39,510 nucleotides of DNA from Pseudomonadota bacterium (GCA_021805825.1 JAJZEC010000037.1:1-39510); one strand, 5' to 3'; shown: positions 16,639 through 24,191, numbered from the stretch's first letter. Numbers and translations: made by a program. Notes: generated by a model from the sequence alone, not told the origin.

Positions 16639-17292
16639 ATGCAACGCCTCCTTGCCCTGTTCGCGATGCTTGTCGCCATCACCATGGGCGCCGTGAACGC
16701 ACAGGCCGCCGCACCCTTCCAGAAGGGCACGGGCTACGACGAGTTGTCCGCCCGCCAGCCGGTGGGGCACCCGGGCAGGGTCGTGGTCACCGAGTTCTTC
16801 TGGTACAACTGCCCGCACTGCAATGCGCTCGAGCCCGAACTCGACGCCTGGGTGCGCAGGCAGCCGTTCTACGTGGTGGTCGAGCGCGTTCCTGTGGCAT
16901 TCACCGCGCAGTTCGTTCCGCAGCAAAAGCTCTACTACACCCTGCTCGCGCTGGGCAAGGCCGACAGTCTGCAGGGCGCGGTGTTCCGCGCCATCCACGA
17001 AGAGCACATCGCGCTCGACACGCCCGGGCAGATGGCCACCTGGCTGGCCGCGCACGGCATTTCCAGGCAGACCTTCCTCGCCACCTACGACTCCTTCGGC
17101 GTGGCCATGCAGGTTCGGCGCGCCACGCAGATGATGAAGGACTATGGCATCGACGGCGTGCCGACCCTGGCCGTGCAGGGAACCTACGAAGTCTCGGGCG
17201 ATCTTCCGCAGACCCCGACCGACGGGCGCATCCTGCAGGCCGTCGACTACCTCGTCGGCCGCGTCCACGCGCAGCAGCTCAGCGCGAGGTAG
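16639..17292 (+). CDS. dsbA: Thiol:disulfide interchange protein DsbA
   Basis: 217 residues. A signal peptide occupies residues 1-23 (LLALFAMLVAITMGAVNAQA). The thioredoxin fold has the DsbA active site Cys58-Pro-His-Cys61 (WYNCPHCNALEPEL) and cis-proline Pro175 in GVPT. An inserted helical domain lies between. It introduces disulfides into periplasmic proteins, reoxidised by DsbB, which is not in the window. The second ATG was chosen because AAGGA lies 8 bases before it; an ATG five codons upstream is less well supported. The gene appears monocistronic; a broken sensor kinase follows. Confidence 0.93.
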   Translation: MQRLLALFAMLVAITMGAVNAQAAAPFQKGTGYDELSARQPVGHPGRVVVTEFFWYNCPHCNALEPELDAWVRRQPFYVVVERVPVAFTAQFVPQQKLYYTLLALGKADSLQGAVFRAIHEEHIALDTPGQMATWLAAHGISRQTFLATYDSFGVAMQVRRATQMMKDYGIDGVPTLAVQGTYEVSGDLPQTPTDGRILQAVDYLVGRVHAQQLSAR

Positions 17293-17402
17293 CCACGGGC
17301 TTCGGGCGCGCAGTTTGTGCGCTGCCACGGCTCCGCGCAGCGCCGGCCGAAGCGCACTCAAGGCGCGTCGCCGAGGCTGTCGCGCTGCTGCGGCGTCAGC
17401 AC

Positions 17403-18018
17403 CGCGTTGGCGCTCTCCCGCGCACGCAGTGCCGACGATTGCCGCGAGATCCTCTACTCCAAGCTCGAGGAGTACGAGCGCATGAGCGCGATGATCGGCG
17501 ACATGCTGTTTCTCGCCCAGGCCGAGCACCAGTTGATCCGGCCCGAGCAGGTCGAGGTGGATCTGGGTGCCGAGGTCGTTGCGCTGTTCGAGTATTTCGA
17601 GGCGTGGGCCGAGGAACGCGGAGTCGGGCTGCAATCCGTCGGCAAGGCCGCACGGATCCGTGGCGACCGCGCGATGCTGCGACGGGCGCTGTCGAACCTG
17701 CTGTCCAATGCCATTCGCCACACCGCGGCTGGAGCCACGGTCACCGTGCGCTTCGGCAGCGACCCCTCGGGCGGGCTGGAGGTATGCGTCGAGAACCCGG
17801 GCGCCGACATTGCCGCTGAGCACCTGCCGCACCTGTTCGACCGCTTCTACCGCGTCGACCCTTCGCGCCAGCGCAACGGGGAGGGCGCCGGCCTTGGGCT
17901 GGCGATCGTCCGGTCGATCGCAGAAGCCCATGGTGGAAGCGTGGGCGCGATGTCCACCGCAGGCCGCACGCGCTTCTGCATGCGTCTGCCGGCGCCCGCT
18001 TCGACAGCGTGGCATTGA
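17403..18018 (+). pseudogene. Truncated heavy-metal-type sensor histidine kinase (C-terminal part only)
   Basis: Readable from ALSRARSADDCREILYSKLEEYERM through the DMLFLAQAEH helix, N-box (LSNLLSNAIRHTAAG), a VENPGADIA G1 region and a GAGLGLAIVRSIAEAHGG G2 region, to a normal C-terminus. This matches CusS/CopS-type kinases from just after the H-box. The sensor, HAMP and phosphorylatable His are absent, and no response-regulator gene is adjacent. Upstream in the same frame the sequence is not kinase-like. On the opposite strand the 60 bases before the break encode a plausible 3' end of another protein (VLTPQQRDSL then stop). This indicates a deletion or recombination junction near 17400-17420. 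It cannot autophosphorylate. Confidence 0.75.
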
Positions 18019-18038
18019 CGATCCGCGACAGCTGCGCG

Positions 18039-18608
18039 TCAAGCCGCCTGCAAGGCCGTGTGCAAGGCCACGCCGCCAAGAATCAGGAACATGAGCGCAG
18101 CGATCGCATGCACCCAGCGGGTGGGCAGGCGCTGCGCGAAACGGTGCCCGAACAGCACGGCCGGCACGTTGGCGGCGAGCATGCCCACCGTGGCGCCCGC
18201 GACCACGGGCAGCCACTCGCGGTAGCGCGCGGCCAGCGCGACCGTGGCCACCTGGGTCTTGTCTCCCATCTCGGCGATGAAGAAGGACACTACCGTGGTG
18301 AGGAACACCCCGCGGGCACTTCGTCGCGGCAGATCGTCGTCGATCTTGTCGGGCATCAGAATCCACAGCCCCATGAGAACGAAAGACAGCACCACCGCCC
18401 AGTCGAGCAGGCGCGGGCTGAGCGCGTGCGCCAGCAGGTCGCCCGCCGCGGCGGCCAGGCCATGGTTGGCCAGCGTGGCCACCAGGATGCCGGCGATGAT
18501 CGGCAGCGGCGCGCGGTAGCGCGCGGCCAGCAGCAGGGACAGCAACTGTGTCTTGTCGCCGATCTCGGCGAGCGCGACCAGCGCGGTCGAGACGAGAAAG
18601 GGATGCAT
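18039..18608 (-). CDS. GDT1/UPF0016 family Mn2+/Ca2+ exporter
   Basis: 189 residues, six to seven membrane helices in two homologous halves. Each half carries the family signature ExGDKT: AEIGDKTQL near residue 15 and AEMGDKTQV in the second half. Family members (TMEM165, bacterial MneA) export Mn2+ or exchange divalent cations. The ATG giving MHPFLV is the only sensible start. A yybP-ykoY-type leader directly upstream strongly supports manganese as the substrate. It is divergent from the dmeR-dmeF operon. Confidence 0.92.
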   Translation of the reverse strand: MHPFLVSTALVALAEIGDKTQLLSLLLAARYRAPLPIIAGILVATLANHGLAAAAGDLLAHALSPRLLDWAVVLSFVLMGLWILMPDKIDDDLPRRSARGVFLTTVVSFFIAEMGDKTQVATVALAARYREWLPVVAGATVGMLAANVPAVLFGHRFAQRLPTRWVHAIAALMFLILGGVALHTALQAA

Positions 18609-18627
18609 GTGCGAAGGTCGAAGGCTG

Positions 18628-18790
18628 GCTGCGGCAGACGAAGGATGCACCCGGCGCGCCGCAGCCGGCCCACCGGGTGCATCGGTCTGGCCAGGCACTT
18701 GCCGCCCGCGCCATGGAGGCGCGACACGCGCTCCAAGCATGTTGACGCGGGCCCGCCCGGCGCACGAGCGGGCGGCGGCTACTCCCCCAT
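18628..18790 (-). ncRNA. yybP-ykoY manganese riboswitch with expression platform
   Basis: Reading the minus strand, the conserved aptamer blocks appear in order: GGGGAGTAG with CCGCC (18787 down to ~18775), a GC stem, CGTCAACATGC (18747-18737), and AGACC (18688-18684). These are diagnostic for the yybP-ykoY class that senses Mn2+. Between the aptamer and the exporter start are two interlocked arms. GATGCACCCGG (18683-18673) can pair perfectly with CCGGGTGCATC (18654-18644). GGCTGCGGC (18666-18658) can pair with GCCGCAGCC (18636-18628). Each stem would occupy the other's loop, so they look like alternative ON/OFF structures. A TATGCT -10 lies at 18805-18800. Confidence 0.85.
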
Positions 18791-18863
18791 GCAGAGCCGA
18801 GCATAGCAAAGCCGGCGATGCGCGCTGCGCGCGGCGAAGCTGGGCCTTTTTCAGGCCGATGGC

Positions 18864-18883
18864 ATAGGGGGGTAGCCTATACT
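18864..18883 (+). promoter_or_regulatory. RcnR/DmeR-type operator overlapping the dmeR promoter
   Basis: ATAGG-GGGGTAG-CCTAT is an inverted repeat enclosing a six-G tract (18868-18873 region), the form used by RcnR/FrmR/DmeR repressors. A TATACT -10 overlaps its right end (18878-18883). With the usual 6-7 base offset, transcription would start at or next to the ATG at 18891, and no Shine-Dalgarno is present, suggesting a leaderless mRNA. Confidence 0.7.
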
Positions 18884-18890
18884 CCGCTCC

Positions 18891-19169
18891 ATGAGCCATA
18901 CCATCCGCCAGAAGACCAAACTGCTGAACCGGGTGCGCCGCATCCGCGGGCAGGTCGACGCCATCGAACGCGCCCTCGAGGCGGAGGCTGGCTGCGAGCA
19001 GGTGATGCATGTCGTCGCGGCCTGCCGCGGGGCCCTCAACGGGCTGCTGGGCGAGGTCGTCGAGGAGCATATCCAGAGCCACCTGGTCGAGCCGCTGAAG
19101 GACAGGGACGCGCCGGCGGCCGAGGCGGCGGAACAACTGGTGGACGTTTTCAGGGCGTACTTCCGATGA
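18891..19169 (+). CDS. dmeR: Ni/Co-sensing repressor, RcnR/CsoR family
   Basis: 92 residues, all-alpha CsoR/RcnR fold. The N-terminus MSHTIR is identical to that of E. coli RcnR. The metal ligands of RcnR are all in place: His3, Cys35, His60 and His64. This favours Ni2+/Co2+ over Cu+ (CsoR) or formaldehyde (FrmR). It represses in the apo form; metal binding releases DNA. It overlaps the transporter gene by ATGA, forming the dmeRF arrangement, and its own promoter contains a G-tract operator. Gene symbol by analogy to dmeRF of rhizobia/agrobacteria. Confidence 0.88.
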   Translation: MSHTIRQKTKLLNRVRRIRGQVDAIERALEAEAGCEQVMHVVAACRGALNGLLGEVVEEHIQSHLVEPLKDRDAPAAEAAEQLVDVFRAYFR

Positions 19170-20461
19170 ACGCCAGACACGGCGAGGCCGTTCCCGTTCC
19201 CGAGCACGACCACGTGTTCCTCGGCGAGGGCCACGACCGCAACGCACGCAAGACCTGGTCGGTGATCGTGCTGTGCACGATCGTCATGGTGGTGGAGATC
19301 GCGGGAGGCGCGCATTACGGCTCGCTGGCGCTGATCGCCGACGGCATGCACATGAGCACGCACGCCGCGGCGATGCTGATCGCGGCGATGGCCTACAGCT
19401 ATGCCCGCAAGCACGCGCGCGATGCCCGCTTCAGCTTCGGCACAGGCAAGGTCGGGGATCTGGCCGGGTTCTCGAGCGCGATCATCCTGGCGATGATCGC
19501 GCTGCTGATCGGCTACGAGGCCATCGACCGTCTGCTGCACCCCGTGCGCATCGACTTCGACCAGGCCATCGCCATCGCCTTCCTCGGCCTGGCCGTCAAC
19601 ATCGTCAGCGCCTGGCTGCTCAGCGGCGGCGACCACGCGCACCACCATGGGCACGGCCACGGGCACCACCACGGCCACGGCCACGCCGCGCAACAGCACG
19701 CGGACGATAGCCGTGCGATCGACACGCCTTTCGGGCGCCTGCAGTTGCGCATTTTCGAGGACGGGGTGCCGCCGCGATTCCAACTGCGTCGCTTCCAGGA
19801 CGCCACCACGCCGGCCCTCGGCCCAGGCGACGTCGAGCTGACCACGCTGCGCGAGGGCGGCGTGCAGCAACGCTTCGTACTGCGCGATGCCGGCGACTGC
19901 TGGGAGTCGGTGGACGAGATTCCCGAGCCGCACGCCTTCGAGCTGCGCGTCGAGGCCGGCGCGGGCGCCGGGGCCTTCGTCGCCACGCTGCGCTACGAGG
20001 AGGAAGCGGGCCATGCCCACGGCGACCACCACCGGGATCACAACATGCGCGCCGCCTTCGTGCACGTGGCGGCCGACGCCGCGGTGTCGATCCTGGCCAT
20101 CCTCGGGCTGGCGGCCGGCAAGTACTTCGGCTTGTACTTCATGGATCCGGTGATGGGCATCGTCGGCGCGCTGGTCATCGCCAACTGGTCCTTCGGCCTG
20201 GTGCGCGACACCGGCGCCATCCTGCTCGACATGAACCCGGATCGTTCCCTCAGCCGCGACATCTCGGCGCTGGTGGCCGCGCAGGGCGATCAGCTCGGCG
20301 ACCTGCACCTGTGGCGGCTCGGGCCCGGGCATCTGGGAGCCATCGTCGCGGTGCGCAGCCGCGACCCTTCCCACGATGCCTCCTACTACCAGCGCCTGCT
20401 GGATCGCTTCGGCGACCTCTCCCATATCACCGTCGAGGTGACGTCGACCAGCCCGGCATGA
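19166..20461 (+). CDS. dmeF: CDF family Co2+/Ni2+ efflux transporter DmeF
   Basis: 431 residues. Six membrane helices are in two blocks (~28-155 and ~290-355). HMSTHAAAM and the later HVAADAAVS carry the paired metal-site residues (HxxxD-like in TM2 and TM5). Between TM4 and TM5 is a His-rich loop (roughly residues 156-178, HHGHGHGHHHGHGH), then an unusual ~110-residue insert (~185-280) containing FEDGVPPRFQLRRF and SVDEIPEPHAFELRV. This reads as a beta-rich cytoplasmic domain, ending in a second His cluster. The C-terminal cytoplasmic ferredoxin-like domain is present (DQLGDLHLWRLGPGHLGAIV). The ATG start overlaps the dmeR stop (ATGA). Function: proton-coupled export of cobalt/nickel to the periplasm. 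Confidence 0.9.
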   Translation: MNARHGEAVPVPEHDHVFLGEGHDRNARKTWSVIVLCTIVMVVEIAGGAHYGSLALIADGMHMSTHAAAMLIAAMAYSYARKHARDARFSFGTGKVGDLAGFSSAIILAMIALLIGYEAIDRLLHPVRIDFDQAIAIAFLGLAVNIVSAWLLSGGDHAHHHGHGHGHHHGHGHAAQQHADDSRAIDTPFGRLQLRIFEDGVPPRFQLRRFQDATTPALGPGDVELTTLREGGVQQRFVLRDAGDCWESVDEIPEPHAFELRVEAGAGAGAFVATLRYEEEAGHAHGDHHRDHNMRAAFVHVAADAAVSILAILGLAAGKYFGLYFMDPVMGIVGALVIANWSFGLVRDTGAILLDMNPDRSLSRDISALVAAQGDQLGDLHLWRLGPGHLGAIVAVRSRDPSHDASYYQRLLDRFGDLSHITVEVTSTSPA

Positions 20462-20558
20462 CGGGCATGTCGAGCAGGGTGCGACCTCGCACACCTGTGC
20501 GCTGCACCCGGCGAGCCGCGCATCGAGCGCATGCCCCGGTCGGCCCGTCCCGGCAGGG

Positions 20559-20618
20559 CTTCCGCATCAGGGTGGCGGCGAACACGATGCCGAGCACGTA
20601 CAGGGTCGCGGGATCCAT
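20559..20618 (-). pseudogene. N-terminal fragment of a TauE/SafE (TSUP) membrane protein
   Basis: The ~20 residues [20 protein letters not shown] match the first membrane segment of TauE/SafE-type permeases, after which the reading loses any resemblance. The fragment lies divergent from the alcohol dehydrogenase, as a remnant of a deleted gene. Short, so only moderately sure. Confidence 0.4.
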
Positions 20619-20683
20619 GCCCCATGCCCCATGCCGCGTGCAGCTCAGGCAAACTATCGACTGAACCGTGTCCGGAAAATCCC

Positions 20684-21724
20684 ATGAAGGCTGTGATCTA
20701 CGACTCCTTCGGAGCGCGCCCGCAGTTGCGTTCGGTGCCCGACCCCAGGCCGGAGCCCCACGGCGTGGTGATTCGCGTGATGGCCACCGGAGTGTGCCGC
20801 AGCGACTGGCATGGCTGGATGGGACACGACCCCGACATCCGGCTGCCGCATGTGCCGGGACACGAATTCTCCGGCATGGTCGTGGCTGCCGGCCGCGAAG
20901 TCCGGCGCTGGAAGGCCGGAGACCGCGTCACCGTGCCATTTGTCGCGGGTTGCGGAAGCTGCCCCGAGTGCCACTCGGGCAATCAGCAAGTGTGCGACCA
21001 CCAGTTCCAGCCCGGCTCCACCCACTGGGGCTCCTTCGCCGAGTACGTCTCGATCCACCAGGCCGACCTCAACCTGGTGCGCCTGCCCGAGGCAATGGAT
21101 TTCACGACCGCGGCCAGCCTCGGCTGCCGCTTTGTCACCTCCTACCGCGCCGTCGTTGACCAGGGCCGAGTCTCGCCAGGTCAATGGGTGGCGGTGCATG
21201 GTTGCGGCGGCGTCGGCCTGTCGGCCGTGATGATCGCCAGCGCAGCTGGCGCCCGCGTGGTGGCCGTGGACATTGCCGACGACAAGCTGGAACTGGCGCG
21301 CGAGCTGGGTGCTGAGGCCACGATCCATGCCTCGCGCGTAGCCGACGTGGTGGAGGCCGTGCGCGCGATCACCCATGGCGGCGCCCACCTCTCGCTGGAC
21401 GCGCTGGGCCACCCGACGACCTGTTTCCACTCGATCGCCAACCTGCGCAAGCGCGGGCGGCACGTGCAAGTTGGTCTGATGCTGGGGGAGCAGGCAACGC
21501 CGTCCATTCCGATGAGCCGGGTCATCGCCAACGAGCTGGAAATCCTGGGCAGCCACGGCATGCAGGCACATCGCTACGGCACCCTGTTCGCCATGATGAA
21601 GCCCGGAAAGCTGGATCCCGGGCGCCTCGTGGGGCGCACCGTAAGCCTCGAACAATCGATCGACGTGCTCACGGGCATGGACAGCTTCCCTGGCGTCGGG
21701 GTGACCGTGGTCACCGCATTCTGA
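20684..21724 (+). CDS. Zinc-dependent alcohol dehydrogenase family protein
   Basis: 346 residues. Catalytic zinc ligands are Cys38 ([10 protein letters not shown]), His61 with Glu62 (PGHEFSG) and a late Cys. The structural-zinc lobe is [15 protein letters not shown], four cysteines. The NAD(P) Rossmann motif is [14 protein letters not shown]. The [14 protein letters not shown] and [15 protein letters not shown] segments place it in the Zn-ADH class acting on primary/secondary alcohols in the cytoplasm. The ATG giving [10 protein letters not shown] is the conserved family start. It is not in an obvious operon; three copies of CCATGCC-like sequence lie ~60 bases upstream. Confidence 0.93.
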   Translation: MKAVIYDSFGARPQLRSVPDPRPEPHGVVIRVMATGVCRSDWHGWMGHDPDIRLPHVPGHEFSGMVVAAGREVRRWKAGDRVTVPFVAGCGSCPECHSGNQQVCDHQFQPGSTHWGSFAEYVSIHQADLNLVRLPEAMDFTTAASLGCRFVTSYRAVVDQGRVSPGQWVAVHGCGGVGLSAVMIASAAGARVVAVDIADDKLELARELGAEATIHASRVADVVEAVRAITHGGAHLSLDALGHPTTCFHSIANLRKRGRHVQVGLMLGEQATPSIPMSRVIANELEILGSHGMQAHRYGTLFAMMKPGKLDPGRLVGRTVSLEQSIDVLTGMDSFPGVGVTVVTAF

Positions 21725-22081
21725 GCCGCCTGCAGGCCGACCTGCTGCTCCTGGCAATGCGGTGTGGCTGCGCCGCATCCCGCAGAAAGGCCGGCTGTTC
21801 GGGGCCGATGGAAAGCGAAGTTCCAACGGCCTTCCTGCGCTTGCCGGCGGCGAAGATGACCAAGGTGTCATCTTCGCGTCATGTTGTCCAAAGCTGCTGC
21901 GGCCTACATTGGGAGCAGTGGGTAGACGCGAGCGCGCATGGCACATACCCGAATGCGCGATCGATGACGGCGCATATCAGGGCAAGGCGGCAGACGTCGA
22001 ACCCTGAGGGGCACAAGCCTCGCGCGTCCGCATGCATGACCCGATTCCCCATTGCTGTGGTTCTGGCTTCAGGAGGTCAAG
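21725..22081. other. Intergenic region with inverted repeat and GTCAT direct repeat
   Basis: No gene is recognisable. A perfect 11-bp inverted repeat GCGAAGATGAC-caaggt-GTCATCTTCGC is at 21850-21877. Its right arm overlaps GTCAT-N6-GTCAT, two direct repeats 11 bp apart (21867 and 21878 onward), the spacing bound by OmpR-family response regulators. It presumably includes the promoter of the following cytochrome gene. Confidence 0.4.
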
Positions 22082-22561
22082 ACGAAGCCAAGCGTCATTC
22101 GCGCGGCCCTGGCGGCCGCGATCATCGGAGTGGTGGCGGCCGGCGGCATCGCCCTTGCACAGGCTTTTCATCCGGCCAGTGCGCCATCGCCTGGATGCGG
22201 GCCCGGTTACGGCGGCATGGGCCCGGGAATGATGCGACCTAATCAACAGCCAGAGGGGCCGCCGACGGCTTCATCAGCAGGCAATGGGGCTTCGCAGCTG
22301 GTGAAGTACATCCAGGCCCAGCGGTTGTCCTGCATGCAATGCCACTCCGTGGCCGGCGGCGGCTACGGACCCCCGTTTGCATTCGTCGCGCACCGTGAGG
22401 CGGGCCGACCAGGCGCCGAGTCCCTGCTGGCAGGTCGCATTGCCGGCGGATATGGCAGCCTGCCGCCGGGGCTTGCCGACCAGGCCCAGGCCGCGCGGCT
22501 TGCCGCGATGATCCTGGCAATGAAGCCTTCAGCACGCGATCCCGAGGCGGGGGCGCCCTGA
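22082..22561 (+). CDS. Small c-type cytochrome with apparent ACG start
   Basis: About 159 residues. A signal peptide (KPSVIRAALAAAIIGVVAAGGIALAQA) is followed by a Gly/Met/Pro-rich linker and a monohaem domain with CMQCH. The domain resembles cytochrome c551 in order (YIQAQRLSCMQCHS ... GPPFAFVA ... LLAGRIAGGYGSLPPG ... LAAMILAMKP). At the usual axial Met (xPMPP) the sequence reads SLPP, so the sixth ligand may be absent or a different Met. AGGAGG ends 5 bases before ACG (22082-22084), exactly where an ATG is expected; the only alternative in-frame start is TTG at 22052, which would place the ribosome site inside the gene. Periplasmic electron carrier; partner unknown. Could be a decayed gene. 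Confidence 0.65.
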   Translation, partial: TKPSVIRAALAAAIIGVVAAGGIALAQAFHPASAPSPGCGPGYGGMGPGMMRPNQQPEGPPTASSAGNGASQLVKYIQAQRLSCMQCHSVAGGGYGPPFAFVAHREAGRPGAESLLAGRIAGGYGSLPPGLADQAQAARLAAMILAMKPSARDPEAGAP

Positions 22562-22565
22562 GCGT

Positions 22566-22739
22566 GTTGCACTCCGCCCAGAGCTGGCGTTGGATCTGGG
22601 CGAGGCGTTCCAGTTCGACTGGAGCGAAAAGGGCCTGGTGGTCGGCGGCATCGACTACAGGTTCCCGGTGGCGCACACGAAGCTGTGCGCAAGCCGCGCG
22701 TTCTGGCTGGTGGCGTATCCGAGCCAGGGCCACGAGATC
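22566..22739 (+). pseudogene. IS21-family IstA transposase fragment
   Basis: Translated without stop over ~55 residues: GEAFQFDWSEKGLVVGG, then HTKLCASRAFWLVAYPSQGHE. This is a hallmark segment around the catalytic DDE region of IS21 IstA transposases. Both ends of the gene and IstB are missing. It starts 4 bases after the cytochrome stop, so a past insertion and deletion trimmed this site. Confidence 0.8.
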
Positions 22740-22978
22740 GGCGCTTGCCCGCACAGGGCCGATACTGGGCGTCTTGACCTTGTGCGGCCTTGTGCAAGCC
22801 TTCAAGAATGTCGACGCCAAGAATGGGCGGGAAGACTCGGCGAGTCCCCTACCGTACTGGACGATGCACGCGATCCAGAGTCTCAACCACGTCCTGTTGC
22901 TGCTGATCAATGCCGGTGCCGCGACGCCACGCTGGTGGATCCGTAAACAGACACCTGCGTGAGAAGCCACGCTGTGAT
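22740..22978. other. Unassigned sequence after the IS21 fragment
   Basis: A plus-strand reading ending near 22960 (LTLCGLVQAFKNVDAKNG ... LNHVLLLLINAG) has no match I recognise and no ribosome site. I see no gene that can be supported. Confidence 0.3.
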
Positions 22979-23022
22979 GACAACTATGGTTGACAGAGCC
23001 AGGCTTGTCAACTATCGTTGAC
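22979..23022 (+). promoter_or_regulatory. Promoter with two operators for the HigB/HigA-type module
   Basis: TTGACA (22990-22995), a 17-base spacer and TATCGT (23013-23018) form a near-consensus sigma70 promoter. Two 16-bp inverted repeats cover its ends: GACAAC-TATG-GTTGAC (22979-22994, one arm imperfect) and GTCAAC-TATC-GTTGAC (23007-23022, perfect), 28 bp apart. Start of transcription would fall at about the ATG at 23025, so the mRNA is probably leaderless. Autorepression by the antitoxin is expected from family knowledge. Confidence 0.8.
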
Positions 23023-23024
23023 GC

Positions 23025-23318
23025 ATGCGATTCATCCGCCAGACGATCGAGTATGCGGAATGGTTCGACCGCGTGCGAGATCGACAGGCACGCGCCCGCA
23101 TCGACGTGCGCGTGCGGCGCTTGGGAATGGGCAACCCTGGTCAGCACCGTGTGTTGCCCGGTGGTGTTGTGGAAATGAAGATTGACTATGGCCCCGGGTA
23201 TCGCGTGGATTACACGTCACGAGGCTCGGAGCTGATTCTGCTTCTGATCGGCGGGGACAAGTCTTCGCAACAAGAGGACATCCGAACCGCTCTGCGAATG
23301 GTGAAGGAACTGGGATGA
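23025..23318 (+). CDS. RelE/ParE-superfamily toxin (HigB-type addiction module killer protein)
   Basis: 97 residues of the 'addiction module killer' subgroup: TIEYAEWFDRVRDRQARARIDVRVRRL at the N-terminus and KIDYGPGYRVDYTSRGSELILLLIGGDKSSQQEDI at the end, both diagnostic. Members usually cleave ribosome-bound mRNA; activity is not tested here. It is first in a toxin-antitoxin pair, overlapping the antitoxin by four bases (ATGA). The start is the ATG right after the promoter. Confidence 0.92.
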   Translation: MRFIRQTIEYAEWFDRVRDRQARARIDVRVRRLGMGNPGQHRVLPGGVVEMKIDYGPGYRVDYTSRGSELILLLIGGDKSSQQEDIRTALRMVKELG

Positions 23319-23605
23319 CCGTCAAGACGCTGCCGTGGGATTCAGCCAAGCACCTCGGGTCTGACGACGATCGCGTTGCCTACCTGAATGCCGCGCTTGA
23401 CGAGGCCGGGGACGATCCCGCCTTCATCACTCAGGTCCTCGGTGACATCGCACGCTCGCGCGGCATCGAGCGCGTGGCACGCGAGACGGGCATGACCCGG
23501 CAGGGTTTGTACAAGGCACTTTCCGCGGATGGCAATCCCGAGCTGTCAACGCTGCTGAAGGTATTGCGCGCGTTGGGGATGAAGCTGCATGCCGAAGCTG
23601 CATAG
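23315..23605 (+). CDS. HigA-type antitoxin (addiction module antidote protein)
   Basis: 96 residues with a C-terminal helix-turn-helix of the XRE/HigA kind (GIERVARETGMTRQGLYKALSADGNPELSTLLKVLRALG). The N-terminal YLNAALDEAGDDPAFITQVLGDIAR is typical of the killer-protein partner. It neutralises the toxin and should bind the two inverted repeats upstream. No separate promoter is visible; it is translated from the toxin mRNA by ATGA coupling. Confidence 0.92.
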   Translation: MTVKTLPWDSAKHLGSDDDRVAYLNAALDEAGDDPAFITQVLGDIARSRGIERVARETGMTRQGLYKALSADGNPELSTLLKVLRALGMKLHAEAA

Positions 23606-24191
23606 GTCGAGATGCTGTCAAGCGCCAAGGATCCGCTGCGCAGGGTGGCGCTCCCGCGGCAATGGCCGCTCAGGGTCGAAAGCACCAGGCCGATGATCTG
23701 TCGCTCAAGATCAACGGCGCGATGTAGTCACACCCGTTCGTCTCGGGATTGGATCTCCGCGTAAAGAACGCCCGTCCGCCGGCTGTGTGGACAGCTTCTC
23801 TTATACGTGGACAGTCTCTATTCATAGGAACAACGCTGTTCCGGCCCATTAAAGTCGCAAACGCGCCCCCAAGCACGGCGCGGCTTGGCGCCGCCCTGCT
23901 GGGAGGCAGGTTGACACCAAAGTCGCAAACAGACGTAGGGGTTAGAGAACGTCGCAGCCAGGTCCGGTCAAAGAAGTCGAAAGCAGCCCGCTCGCTTTGC
24001 GCATGAGGAGACGTGCGGGTGTCTGTACCTCTCGAGGCAGGAGACAACGTGCTGTCGCTACACACCCGCATCTGCAGTCCAGGGGCATGCGTGCTAGCTG
24101 GCCGCTCCGTCGGTGCTGCGCGGGCTGGTCGATGCTACGCGCAACGATGCGTGCCGGAGCTTGAAGGCGGGACGCTGCGCCTGAGCCAACC
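23606..24191. other. Gene-free region with short direct repeats (possible IS remnant)
   Basis: No supportable gene. GTGGACAG occurs twice (about 23789 and 23808), and AAAGTCGCAAAC occurs twice (about 23854 and 23920). These repeats are the sort found at ends of mobile elements. I cannot assign a family. The region also contains the downstream end of the histidine kinase gene at its right edge. Confidence 0.35.

Noticed and set aside
19633-19700. CACGGCCACGG-type repeats as a DNA repeat array
   Set aside because: They encode the histidine-rich loop of DmeF, so the repetition is explained by protein sequence.
18851-20494. 547-codon minus-strand reading
   Set aside because: Antisense to dmeR-dmeF; no recognisable domain.
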